Source: Pelargonium cotyledonis
Lineage: Eukaryota > Streptophyta > Magnoliopsida > Geraniales > Geraniaceae
Reading direction: 5' to 3'
Length of the DNA: 23,874 nucleotides
Assembly (NCBI GenBank): GCA_036897625.1
Contig: JAYMTA010000821.1
Coordinates: 1-23,874 of the forward strand
Position 1 is the first letter of the stretch, and every line of letters starts with the position of its first letter. The notes below the pieces were generated by a model. That model did not search any database, had not been told where the DNA came from, and was given only the letters and a program-made list of their open reading frames with translations. Of the stretch, positions 1 to 8,759 are shown one piece after another. Made by a program: the position numbers and the translations under genes.

Positions 1-80
1 TTTTTTTGGTTTTTTTGTTCTTTTAGCATCATTATCTTATTTGTTAATATTTTGAAATTAGTTTACTAATAATTATTAAA

Positions 81-292
81 GGGTAAAATGTATATCAGTT
101 AACTGATATAAAGTTATATTAGTTAAACCAATAAGGTGATGACACCTCACTTAAAATCATGGATCCGGACTGGTCGCTCCGCTCCCACAAATTCACTTGG
201 GTGGGTATAAGTGATTTTAAATGAGTTGTCATCATCTCATTGGCTTCTCAAATTGCAACTGATATATCAGTTAACTGATATACATTTTACCC
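81..292. mobile_element. Mutator-like foldback MITE, 212 bp
   Basis: The first and last 30 bases are perfect inverted repeats beginning GGGTAAAATG. The inverted similarity continues imperfectly to arms of about 80 bp (81-159 and 212-292) around a loop of about 52 bp. The element is flanked by a perfect 9-bp direct repeat ATTATTAAA (72-80 and 293-301). A 9-bp duplication with long TIRs is the usual mark of Mutator-like elements. Each terminal repeat also contains a 20-bp perfect palindrome, TATATCAGTTAACTGATATA (91-110 and 263-282). There is no coding capacity, so it must be non-autonomous. The superfamily assignment is inferred from target-site length only. Confidence 0.88.
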
Positions 293-849
293 ATTATTAA
301 AATCTAATTTTTTTTATATCTTATTCAGAATTTGAAAATGACTGAAAATTTAATTTAATACATATAAATTTAATCTAATTTTCAAATAATGATAAACAGA
401 AATTGAATTTTGTAAATTTAATTTTATTTCTTATCATATTCATTACTATTATATATTTCATAGTCAATTCCCCAACATAATATATATTATATTTATAACG
501 AATAATAAGAGGTTACAATTTATATTCAATTAATATAGATATGCTGTTGATAAAAAAAATGTAGAAATAATAAGAAATCATTTTTTTACTTAATGTTGTA
601 GCAATATTTTTTTATTAGTCCAATTTTGTAATTTTTTGAATTATACTTATTTGCTTCGATAAAATATAGTTTTCATTATTTAAGAAATACTAAACATTTT
701 TGTTTAATCGGTTTGATATTAGATAAAAATTTAAATTGTTTTAAGCACTTATTCGTATAATCAATATAATTATATTTTATCAATATAGTTTAATTAATTA
801 CGTATTATAAATATTTGCAGCTAAATCTTATAGAAATAAAGTGGTCTTT
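293..849. other. AT-rich intergenic DNA, no gene seen
   Basis: Very AT-rich sequence with short A and T runs and stops in every frame. I see no exon-like stretch, RNA gene or recognisable repeat boundary between the MITE and the GC-rich start of the LINE-like element near 850. Confidence 0.6.
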
Positions 850-2455
850 CCTGCGTAGAGACGTGCTAGGGTTGTAGCTTTTGTGTGGAGTGAGTGTTTA
901 GGGTGAGTGGTGCAAGGAGACGGCGCAATAAGGAAGAGCAGCGGTGACAAGTACGGAAGCGAGGATCTAGTTGTAGAAGATCGGCGACGGAAGAGGCGTG
1001 ACGTTCCGGCTAGTTCGTCTTGAGGCGGCGGAGGTCTGAGAGGGACGGAGATAGGGCAGTCTGGTGCGCGAGAGACGGAGTTGATAGCGGATCGGAGCGA
1101 CAGTACCAGTTTCGGTGCTTGAGGTGTTAGGTAAGTTTCGATCCATCAATCTGTTTTTGCATCTGTGGAAATGGAGGGCGAGGGTTCTGATTTGGAAAGG
1201 GGTATGGGGGGTCTTGTGATTGGGGATGAGGAGTCGGGAGGTGTGGAAATGGAGTTTCCATAGGTGATCGTGAGTGAGGGTGTGCAGCGGGTGTGGAGGA
1301 TTGTTGGGCGATTTTTGACCCAATCGGTGGTGAACTTCGAGGCTATGATGCACCAAATGGCGTCGGTTTGGAAACCTCTGGTGCCAATGAGGGTGGAGGA
1401 AGTGGTGGAGGACGGGATGGCTAGGGCGGGACAGAGATTCGTTTTTGAAGTGTATCATCATTTGGACGCGGTCCGGATTGAGGAGGGGGGTCCATGGTCA
1501 TTTAACCATGATGCACTGGTGTGTCGCTTATTAAAGCCCGGGGAGGTCCCGGCAAGAGTGGAGCTAGCATTTCTGAGAAATTGGGTTCAACTACATGATT
1601 TGCCTGAGGGTTTCAGGACAGAGAGGGTATGTAGGATTGTGGGGGATCACATTGGGCATTTTTTGGAGATGGATCAGGGGAGCTTTACGAGGAATAGGTC
1701 CTCGTATATTTGTATTCGGGTTGAGATGGATGTCCGCCTACCTATCAAGAGGAGGTGGGGGAGGCTCTTGGTCTTGGATTATCTTCAAGTATAAGAAGCT
1801 CCCAAATTTTTGTTTTTTCTGTGGGTTGCTGGGTCATAATGACCAAGGATGTCAGGAGCGCCTTAATCATCCGGAGATAGGGCATGAGAGGGCGTATGAG
1901 GCATGGTTGAGAGCACCAGGGAGAAGGTTCGGTGGGTTCGTCGGGTCCAGGTGGCTTCGAGATGAGGCTGGGCTGTAGGAGGTGGCTACTTTGATGGAGG
2001 TGGCGAAAGAGGTTTCGGAAGAGGAGGTAGAGAAGGTGGAGTTGGAGGTAAGCGCGACTCGGTGGAGGGAAAGCGGAGGAAGACTGCAGCGGAGGGTGGC
2101 CGGGAAGGAATAGCGTCGGAGATGGCAGACCGGGTTGATCCGGTCCGCTTGGGAGAGTAGGGCGTAGAGTGGGCCGGGGGTCCTGGCTTGTGTTGGGTGG
2201 GGCGGGTTGGTCCTTGGTAGCCGGCGAGGGTATCTATAGGGTCTTCGTTTGTCTATAATGGTTTGCTACTTAGGTTATTTTCCTTTCTTTTTTCTTTTTT
2301 TAGTTTTTGGTTCGGTACCTCTCTTTGGGGTGTAAATCAGGTATTAAGTTTCGGTTCCCCGAATTCCTAGATAAATCTGGTTTCTAGATTCAGTATTTTC
2401 TGTAATTTGGCGTGATGACAGTAATAATAATCCGTGGATTGTTATTTTCAAAAAA
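850..2455 (+). mobile_element. Degenerate non-LTR (LINE-type) element with ORF1 only
   Basis: Base composition rises sharply near 850 and falls again near 2450, in contrast to the AT-rich flanks. The element has a purine-rich 5' leader (about 850-1170), an ORF1-like region with a DUF4283-type domain and a zinc knuckle (1171-2100), a T-rich 3' untranslated part (about 2150-2440) and a short A run at about 2450-2458 consistent with a LINE tail. No reverse transcriptase or endonuclease ORF lies between ORF1 and the 3' end, so it cannot move by itself. The 5' boundary is judged from composition only, and I could not find a convincing target-site duplication. Confidence 0.68.
1171..1978 (+). pseudogene. 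Broken LINE ORF1: DUF4283-like domain plus CCHC zinc knuckle
   Basis: An ATG at 1171 opens a frame that meets an in-frame TAG at 1261-1263 and then continues in the same frame to 1794. The translated segment has the look of DUF4283 (VGRFLT...NFEAMMHQMASVWKP, then the VQLHDLP and VEMDVRLPIKR blocks). The frame then shifts between about 1750 and 1770: the following WIIFKYKKLPNFCFFCG block lies in the next frame (reading to the TAG at 1976-1978). It contains a CX2CX4HX4C knuckle (CFFCGLLGHNDQGC), which matches zf-CCHC_4 of plant retroelement proteins. In such proteins this pair binds the element RNA. One stop and one frameshift make it non-functional as annotated. A host domestication is unlikely because of these lesions. 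Confidence 0.8.
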
Positions 2456-2458
2456 AAT

Positions 2459-2555
2459 AATATAGTAGTGAAAGTCAAACTTTACTAACAAGATTGACAT
2501 TTTAATATGAGAAGCTTAAACCGTTATACTATAGTCATTTATGAAATTTAATTTG
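2459..2555. repeat. Dispersed repeat fragment related to 14752-14845
   Basis: The stretch following the LINE tail aligns closely, in the same orientation, with 14752-14845 in ARL1 intron 6. Shared blocks include a TACTAA-AA-G-TTGACATTTTA core, a GAAGCT block and a GTTAT...GAAA-TTAA end. Both look like the trailing part of one dispersed repeat family. The family itself is not identified. Confidence 0.5.
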
Positions 2556-3095
2556 ATGTAGACTTACAATTTTATGTTAATTTATTCAATAACTAATTAG
2601 AAATGTGGTGTTTACATGTATTTTGTAAATTGTTTTTATTTTTAGGGAATAACATGCAATTAAAATTTTGAATTAAAACTTGCATGGTGGCAATTGCTTT
2701 TTGGTTCGGCCATTTGTTTGTTTTGTCATATTTATGATTTTATATGGACAACGGAAATTTGAATTTCTCGTGTGTTTGGTTTTAAAATATGGAATAGAGA
2801 CGTGACATGAGAGGCAAATTTGGAGAATCATTTGTAAATTGAAATTGAAAATGAGTGTGGGATATGATATGAGGCACAGAGTTGTTGGCACTGTGGATTT
2901 CAATGTTTTACTTGTCAATTTGACAAGTTGTCACACATTACTGAACCCAATTCTATCCGCCACGAGTTTTGTGGTTGACACATTTGCTTTTGCAACCACT
3001 CCACTTTTCTACTTTTCCAAGCTTATAATTTCTATATTTGTTACTATCCATTTTGAGAGGCTTTTCCATTTTCTTTTCAAAATGAGAATGAACAA
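2556..3095. other. Intergenic DNA, no gene seen
   Basis: AT-rich sequence without a coding stretch I can support. The short open frames here have no recognisable domain and no codon pattern distinct from background. Confidence 0.5.
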
Positions 3096-3106
3096 CCACC
3101 AACACG

Positions 3107-3334
3107 GGGATCAACTGATAAAAAATTGTTTCATCTTAATTTGAGGTTTTGAGTTCGAGTCACAAGAATGTATTTGCATCTCTTGTGGTCCTAACTGTCT
3201 CGAATGAGGATTAGTTTGAGTGTGGTAAACAGTTAAAGCTTAATTTGAGGTCTTGAGTTCGAGTCACAAGAATGCATTTGCGTCCCTTGAGGTCCTTACT
3301 GTCTCGAATGAGGATTAGTTTGAGTGTGGTAAAC
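3107..3334 (+). repeat. SINE-like repeat with a 104-bp tandem duplication
   Basis: A sequence resembling a pol III A box (GGATCAACTGATA, 3108-3120) is followed about 40 bp later by a B-box-like GAGTTCGAGTC (3151-3161), the layout of tRNA-derived SINE heads. The unit from about 3127 to 3230 is then repeated at about 3231-3334 with a period of 104 bp and about 90 percent identity. The copy carries the B-box motif again (3255-3265) and the same GAATGAGGATTAGTTTGAG tail. The SINE call is by motif only; the tandem repeat is certain. Confidence 0.6.
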
Positions 3335-4210
3335 GTTTTAAAGATATCAACTGCGAATTTATGGGTACACTCAGAAATTTCATGGTTTAGACCCAAAAAA
3401 AGAGAACAACAAGATGTATGTTAGTAATTAATACTTAGTGTATTGAACTGAAATCTCATATAATAACTGTGATTGAAGACAAATGAGTGGAAGAATCATC
3501 GGTTTAGATTAAATTTGTATAATTTTTAAATATCAAATTAGCAAAATAAAGGGAAAAATTAACGGGGCTAATTTCGAGTACATCGATTCCTACTAAACAC
3601 ACGTAAGATCTATGAAAAGGAGTAATAATGTTTAACTTTGGTTGAGCTTCAAATTAGATTAAACTAGTAGGTCCCATCAATCAATATGTGCGACAAATTG
3701 TTAATGGGACGTTTGGGCTCAGGCCAGATACAGCCTATAACCACATAACATAAATTTGGGTATTTGCTACATTTGGATTGAATCCTCGTCATTTTAAATT
3801 TCAATTTACTTTGCTGAATTTGCACAATACACATGTAAACAACAAATGCAGAAAACAACAAAAACAACTGATGTGCACTGCTCAACTTTTTATAGATTTG
3901 GTCTTTATCTAATCTGGGCTAATTGTACAATTCCTTGAAACAAAGGAAAGGAAAGAAATCCACTTTACTTAAAGGTTTGATTTGCAATGAACAAACGAAG
4001 AACGGTGGTATATATTTTGGTTCAAAACATATAAGATTACACGTTTTAAAACATGTTTTCTAACATGTATTACAAAATTTAACTCATTTGCAAATCATAT
4101 AAAAGACGTGATGGGCTAAACAGTTTAAATATTTTGGATTTTATTTGAGATTTATAACTTGAACTTATTCGTTGACGGTATAAGGTTGAATTTTAGGTCA
4201 AAAAAGGAGA
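3335..4210. other. AT-rich intergenic DNA, no gene seen
   Basis: No coding stretch, RNA gene or clear element boundary can be supported. The open frames on both strands are short and of low complexity. Confidence 0.5.
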
Positions 4211-4340
4211 GCTACCTTAACATGATATCAGTCATCAGAGCTCTTGTAGTCTTAAGATTACAAGTTCGAATTCTGACACACCACTCTCATCTATCCATTT
4301 GTAAAATTATATCCGACTTGCATGTGAGGGAACGTATTGA
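4211..4340 (+). repeat. tRNA-like / SINE-like fragment
   Basis: Contains CTTAACATGATATCAG (4216-4231) followed by CAAGTTCGAATTC (4261-4273). The same spaced pair occurs at 14471-14514 in ARL1 intron 6. The second motif resembles a pol III B box, and the first resembles a degenerate tRNA-derived block such as is seen in plant SINEs. Ends and target duplications are not clear, so the class is tentative. Confidence 0.4.
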
Positions 4341-6211
4341 AATATAATTTGAGTTTTGAGTTGAATCGGTTATGTAACACACAAAATAAGATATAATCCA
4401 ACTAACAAATCCGAAGCTACATCTGATGGTATCCTTTGAACTTTATGCCATGCAATCATTTCACGAACGAGAAAACAGAAAATGAAACATAAAGTACATG
4501 TTTCCAAAACAAACAAAAAATTGTTGGGTTCTTTCAAATTTAATGTTACTACGTTGCCATTATCCGCCTCTACAGTGGCACCAAGAGACGGATAAAGCAG
4601 GAACTCAGGGTGCAATATTTGCCTATTATAGACATCGATGGCTTCGTATTGTGCTACGTACTTACCAATAATACACTTGTGTTGTGTCACCTTCAATTAC
4701 AAAGCACATATATGTTAAGTACGTGGCAACATTTGAATCCACTCTAAAATGATAATTACAAGTACACATGTTTCAAAGAATTGAAAATATTAATGAAACA
4801 TGCAACTAAACTTGGTTTAGTATTGCGGTTAGAGAGAGTAATTATGTAATTAAGCTGTCGATTCTGCTAAGGAATTTAATAATTAGAATCGAGGGCAGGC
4901 AAAAACTAATACAATTATTTTCATAAATACTATTTGGAGTATGTTTATCGAAACGGAAACGAAATTAGGTGAAATTAAAAATGGACGCGCCAGTGGAGCA
5001 ACAGCACCCAGGTGGTTGTGCTTTTAATTGGTAGATCTTAACCAACCTTTTTTGTTCACGTGGAAATGTGTGGTTTTGTATGTGGTTACAATTGGCCACA
5101 TATAGCTAGCGATCTTGGTTTTAGAATTTTATGTATGATTTAAGTGACTTCGTGTGATCTCTTTCAACTATTATCCCTAGTCGATGAGTCGGTACTGAAA
5201 TAGTGGAGTTTTTATTATTCATAAATGATCATATAATCTATGTCTATTTCAATTATAATGAATGTCATTTTTAATATATATTTTAAGTTATTTAATGGTG
5301 TAACAAAATCAACTCGTTATAGTTACATAAACTACAAAATGTCGGTGATCTTTAATAAAAGTTTGCACAATCTTCGCCGGTGATCATCATATTGATGGAT
5401 CATCAACTAATTTGTCGGGAAATCATCGTTGATGAGCGTAATATATATGAATATATCATCCTTGTCAAATTCAATTTCTCGTCGTTTTTTTGGCCTAATG
5501 ACAAAACTAGGTGGATTTGGAGGCGAGTTTTGTGATCCCATGTGGCTCGCATTGTCTTGTGCCTTTCCCCGCGATATATTTTTTTTTTTGCCTCATCAGG
5601 TTTTTGTTTAATTATGTAATTTTTCAATATTTTTGGTTTATTCATGTATATTTTTTATTAGTATATAAATATCATACTCGAAGTAACATTAATTTTCAAT
5701 CCTCAATGAAATGGAGCATCACCTTAAATTCCACCTCAAAAATCTCATTACATACCGTCGACAATGAGACTCGAATTTGAAACCTCAGGGAGAATCCTAA
5801 GTGGTCTATGATTAGTAATATTATATCAGCCCAGCAATAATCGACTTCTTCGTTAAATTTAATTGCTCGTTTCAATAGGAGCACGGTCTTCAGAATTTGT
5901 TAAGATAATTCTATTTCGTGAATTTAATTTGGACACTTCACGTAAAGAAAATGAAATAACAGATGCATGCATGTACACCGAACATCTTGAATAAAATATA
6001 AAAGAAAAACCGTGTAGCACTCGCATTACGTTCGCAGATATTTATGTTTTAACGCATATATGCAACAGTACTTGGATTTGGGACGTATATATGTTGGACT
6101 AGTCTTCCGAATTCCCAATCCAATTTGAGTTTCTATAGCTTAATTAATTGCTTCTGTATTTACGATGAACAAATTAATTATATTAAACAAGTGGATAATG
6201 ATGATGAATCA
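4341..6211. other. AT-rich intergenic DNA, no gene seen
   Basis: About 1.9 kb with short open frames only. None shows a recognisable motif, and the longest minus-strand frames look like chance openings. I see no RNA gene or confident element ends. Confidence 0.45.
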
Positions 6212-6301
6212 ATCATGGAATGCTCTATCACGACCAAGTCTTGTGAATAGACAGCCAATAGCTTCCACAGCAGTTGTAGTTGATCTTTTGTAGTCTCCAT
6301 C
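6212..6301 (-). pseudogene. Orphan exon-like protein fragment (30 codons)
   Basis: A 90-nt minus-strand stretch is open between a TAG (6302-6304), which also forms an AG acceptor-like site, and a TGA (6209-6211). Its translation reads like real protein (DGDYKRSTTTAVEAIGCL continuing to TRLGRDRAFHD), with balanced composition unlike the AT-rich surroundings. I do not recognise the parent gene. No neighbouring exon was found on either side, so it is probably a displaced or decayed exon. It may also be chance. Confidence 0.35.
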
Positions 6302-7189
6302 CTACTTTTGTTTCATGCTCAAATAATTGATATATAAATCTCATTAACTATTCAGTCAAGCAACAACAATTGAATTTTCAGGATTGAACCAATCTTTTGA
6401 GAATTCAGAATTGTGTTGTTCTTCAATCCATGCTCGAGCAGTAGAGTTCAAGAATAATTTTTATAGCTATATCTCATAGACAGTAAGAGATCGACCACCC
6501 TCAAGACGTTTGTGGGTGACTCGTTCTTTTGAGATGTGCTAGTAATCTAAAATTTCGTTGAATACAAGCCGCAATGACCTACAATAAATTAATACCAACC
6601 ATATTTAGACTCAACTTGTAATGTGGATGATATCAGCTCTAACAACTTGGCAGAGATTCAAAGCCCACAGGCCGATCGAGGAATCCATTCTGCCAATACG
6701 AGCAAATTAATTAGTCGAATAAATCATCAACATCCTTGCTTTCGCGTTCAATTTTAATGCAATAAATGTTAAAAATTAATGTAGACAAATATATATACAA
6801 TCAACATATTTATTGAGAAATGTCATACATGCACAATGAACATCCAAGTTGAATCCTCCAGGTGCTATCCGTCCCTACCTGTATACTCTGAGCCATGAGG
6901 AAACACAAATGAGGTTTGGGTTCGTTTTCTTAATTTCACAACTCAAAAAGACATTTTGCATACATTTGTAATATTCATGCAGAGCATAATCAGAAGTTGA
7001 TATGTATCCCAACCTAGCTACAGCAATAGCAAAAGCCCATAAATTAAAACTCCATTACATATGGATTTCAGAGCCAGATCTTGAACATAAGTCACTTAAC
7101 CTAAAACCTAGCTACCTATCTTGGGGTTGCCTTCTCAGGATGATAGCTGTACGTACACAAGTATTAATATCTGCATAAACATTACATGG

Positions 7190-7520
7190 GGATTGGGGAA
7201 CTTGATCAGCTGATAGAGGCCGCTTGGGACAATATCAAATTCTTCAATGAGTGGAAAATCAAAGATGGCATTGTAGCTAGTCCGATGGGATGTCAATTAT
7301 CATGAACTTGCAGCTGCGAGTTTTCTCTGCTATGAAGGTTACATGTAGGGTGAAAAGACCTTTGACACTTGCGATGAGATCGTTGAAGCCCATCAACACC
7401 CATCAGAACTTCTTGAGAGAACTTTCCTTCACGCCCAAACTATGGAAGTCGTCTAGAGGATGTTCACTTGACTCCCGTTGTCAAGTAATATTCTTTCGAC
7501 CCAGGCTTAAAGAACATTGG
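7190..7520 (-). pseudogene. Decayed Ty3-gypsy gag-pol fragment around the aspartic protease
   Basis: On the minus strand a retropepsin-like active-site segment, RILLDNGSQVNIL, occurs near 7455-7495 (D-N-G-S in place of D-S/T-G). It is followed by GFNDLIASVKGLFTLHVTF and then a KFMIIDIPS block. After a frameshift near 7290 comes YNAIFDFPLIEEF followed by SGLYQLIKFP (about 7195-7285). The order DNGS, then VVD-PS-YNAI-GRP-like, then IKFP is characteristic of the protease/linker region of plant Ty3-gypsy polyproteins. Several stops and at least one frameshift break it. No LTRs were located. The region up to about 7750 may belong to the same relic. Confidence 0.6.
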
Positions 7521-8350
7521 CTGAGATAATATTTAGCCTTCTCATGGGTATGAGAGTCATCCTTCTCGAGGAAGAATACGTTTTCACCCAATCGATGCTC
7601 TTGGGGTTAATGGCTCTAGAAGTTGGGACATTCTTTTTCTTTTACAAGGCACAAATGTTAGTCATGAATTGACTGATCAAGTACCATTGCTTGGTGATAA
7701 TGTTCATTTTGTAAGTGTCATAAACGGGGGCATTGAATAGATTTCTGATTCGCTATAGTGTCCTTACTTTATTATGCCCATCGTATGTACTCTTTCGTCC
7801 TACTAACCGGTGGTCAGCGTGAAACTAACTAAACTTTCCTTCCTCTTAAGCTTTTTCACCGCTCCCCTCGGGTAGAAACAATTCCCGATATCCTAGAGGA
7901 AGCTCTTGAACCTTTAAGACTCTGGAAGAGGTTTTGGACTAATGGGACTTCGAGAATTCAAGGGTGTACTCCATATGAATTTTTGCCTTTTCATACTACA
8001 TAGAGAGCTTTTAGACCTTTGAATTTGGAAACAGTCTTCGTGTCGTACGGAAACTACTCAGTTTTGAATGTACTGCTTAGGTGGCACTCAAACGCCACAT
8101 GTCATGACGTTATTCGTTATTTAAACCTTTTTTTTTTTGTAACATCGGGTTACTTTCTAGTTGGCAAACGATATATTTTATGTGGAATATGTTTTATATA
8201 TAATTTGGAGTATTATTGATAAAATTAATATTTTTTGTATGCAGAGAGTTGGGATAGTAGTTGACTTTTTGTGAGAGAGTCCAGACCCATTGGCTTGATC
8301 CAGCAGCTGCAGTAGATCCAGCCACGCAATCAAACAGACCCACATGATGG
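7521..8350. other. Probable further retroelement debris, then the ARL1 upstream region
   Basis: 7521-8000 may continue the minus-strand gypsy relic (higher coordinates are upstream in that element), but it is too decayed for motifs. 8100-8350 is AT-rich and leads into the ARL1 promoter. A TATATATAAT-like stretch lies near 8192-8203, too far from the leader to assign as the TATA box with confidence. Confidence 0.35.
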
Positions 8351-8357
8351 GACCAGA

Positions 8358-8366
8358 TGACGTGGC
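8358..8366 (+). promoter_or_regulatory. TGACGTGGC element upstream of ARL1
   Basis: TGACGTGGC combines the ACGT core with TGACG and GTGGC flanks, the form bound by plant bZIP factors. It lies about 400 bp before the ARL1 ATG, a plausible promoter position. Function is inferred from the motif only. Confidence 0.35.
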
Positions 8367-8439
8367 AACACATACGTTTTGCAAAGAATCCAAAACCTCG
8401 ACCCCACGTTATGTTTCCTTTCCTCTTCCACTTCCTCTC

Positions 8440-8759
8440 CCTTGCGTTGCGTTGCATTGCATTGCAGCTTCCGTCGAGGAAAGTTTGCGAATGGCAATAC
8501 AGACGTAAATCGCCTTCAAATATTTCTCAAAAAAACACCCCAATTTCCCAATTTCCTCGCAAGCAAACCCACAGCTGGTCTACAAGCATTCCTAGCTCTC
8601 TCTCTTTCTCTCTCTCACTTGGAGAATTTGCAGCAGATTTTGCGGCGAGTAACTGGGTTCTGCTTTGCAGATCTGATCTCGCCTTTTCACCAAGCGATCT
8701 GATTTAGGCCCATTCCGTTTTGCGTTTATGATCTGATTTTGTAGAGCCATTTTCTTGAG
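8440..8759 (+). promoter_or_regulatory. ARL1 5' leader and proximal promoter with pyrimidine-rich repeats
   Basis: The sequence ahead of the ARL1 start is more GC-rich than further upstream. It contains a pentamer repeat of GCGTT/GCATT units (about 8443-8466) and a CT-rich run (about 8595-8617), both common in plant core promoters and 5' leaders. The exact transcription start is not visible. The ATG at 8760 is chosen because it gives the family-typical N-terminus [11 protein letters not shown]. Confidence 0.5.

Noticed and set aside
967..1461. 164-codon minus-strand open frame rich in His and Pro
   Set aside because: It is the complement of the LINE leader and ORF1; the plus strand carries the recognisable domains, and the minus product is low-complexity.
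850..2470. Target-site duplication around the LINE-like element
   Set aside because: Candidate matches (TATAG, AAATAA) are too short and AT-rich to trust.
3151..3161. Possible tRNA genes at the GTTCGAGTC motifs (also 4262 and 14504)
   Set aside because: Only B-box-like motifs are present; no acceptor stem, anticodon arm or cloverleaf can be built.
8178..8457. Minus-strand open frames upstream of ARL1
   Set aside because: They overlap the ARL1 promoter/leader and show no motif.
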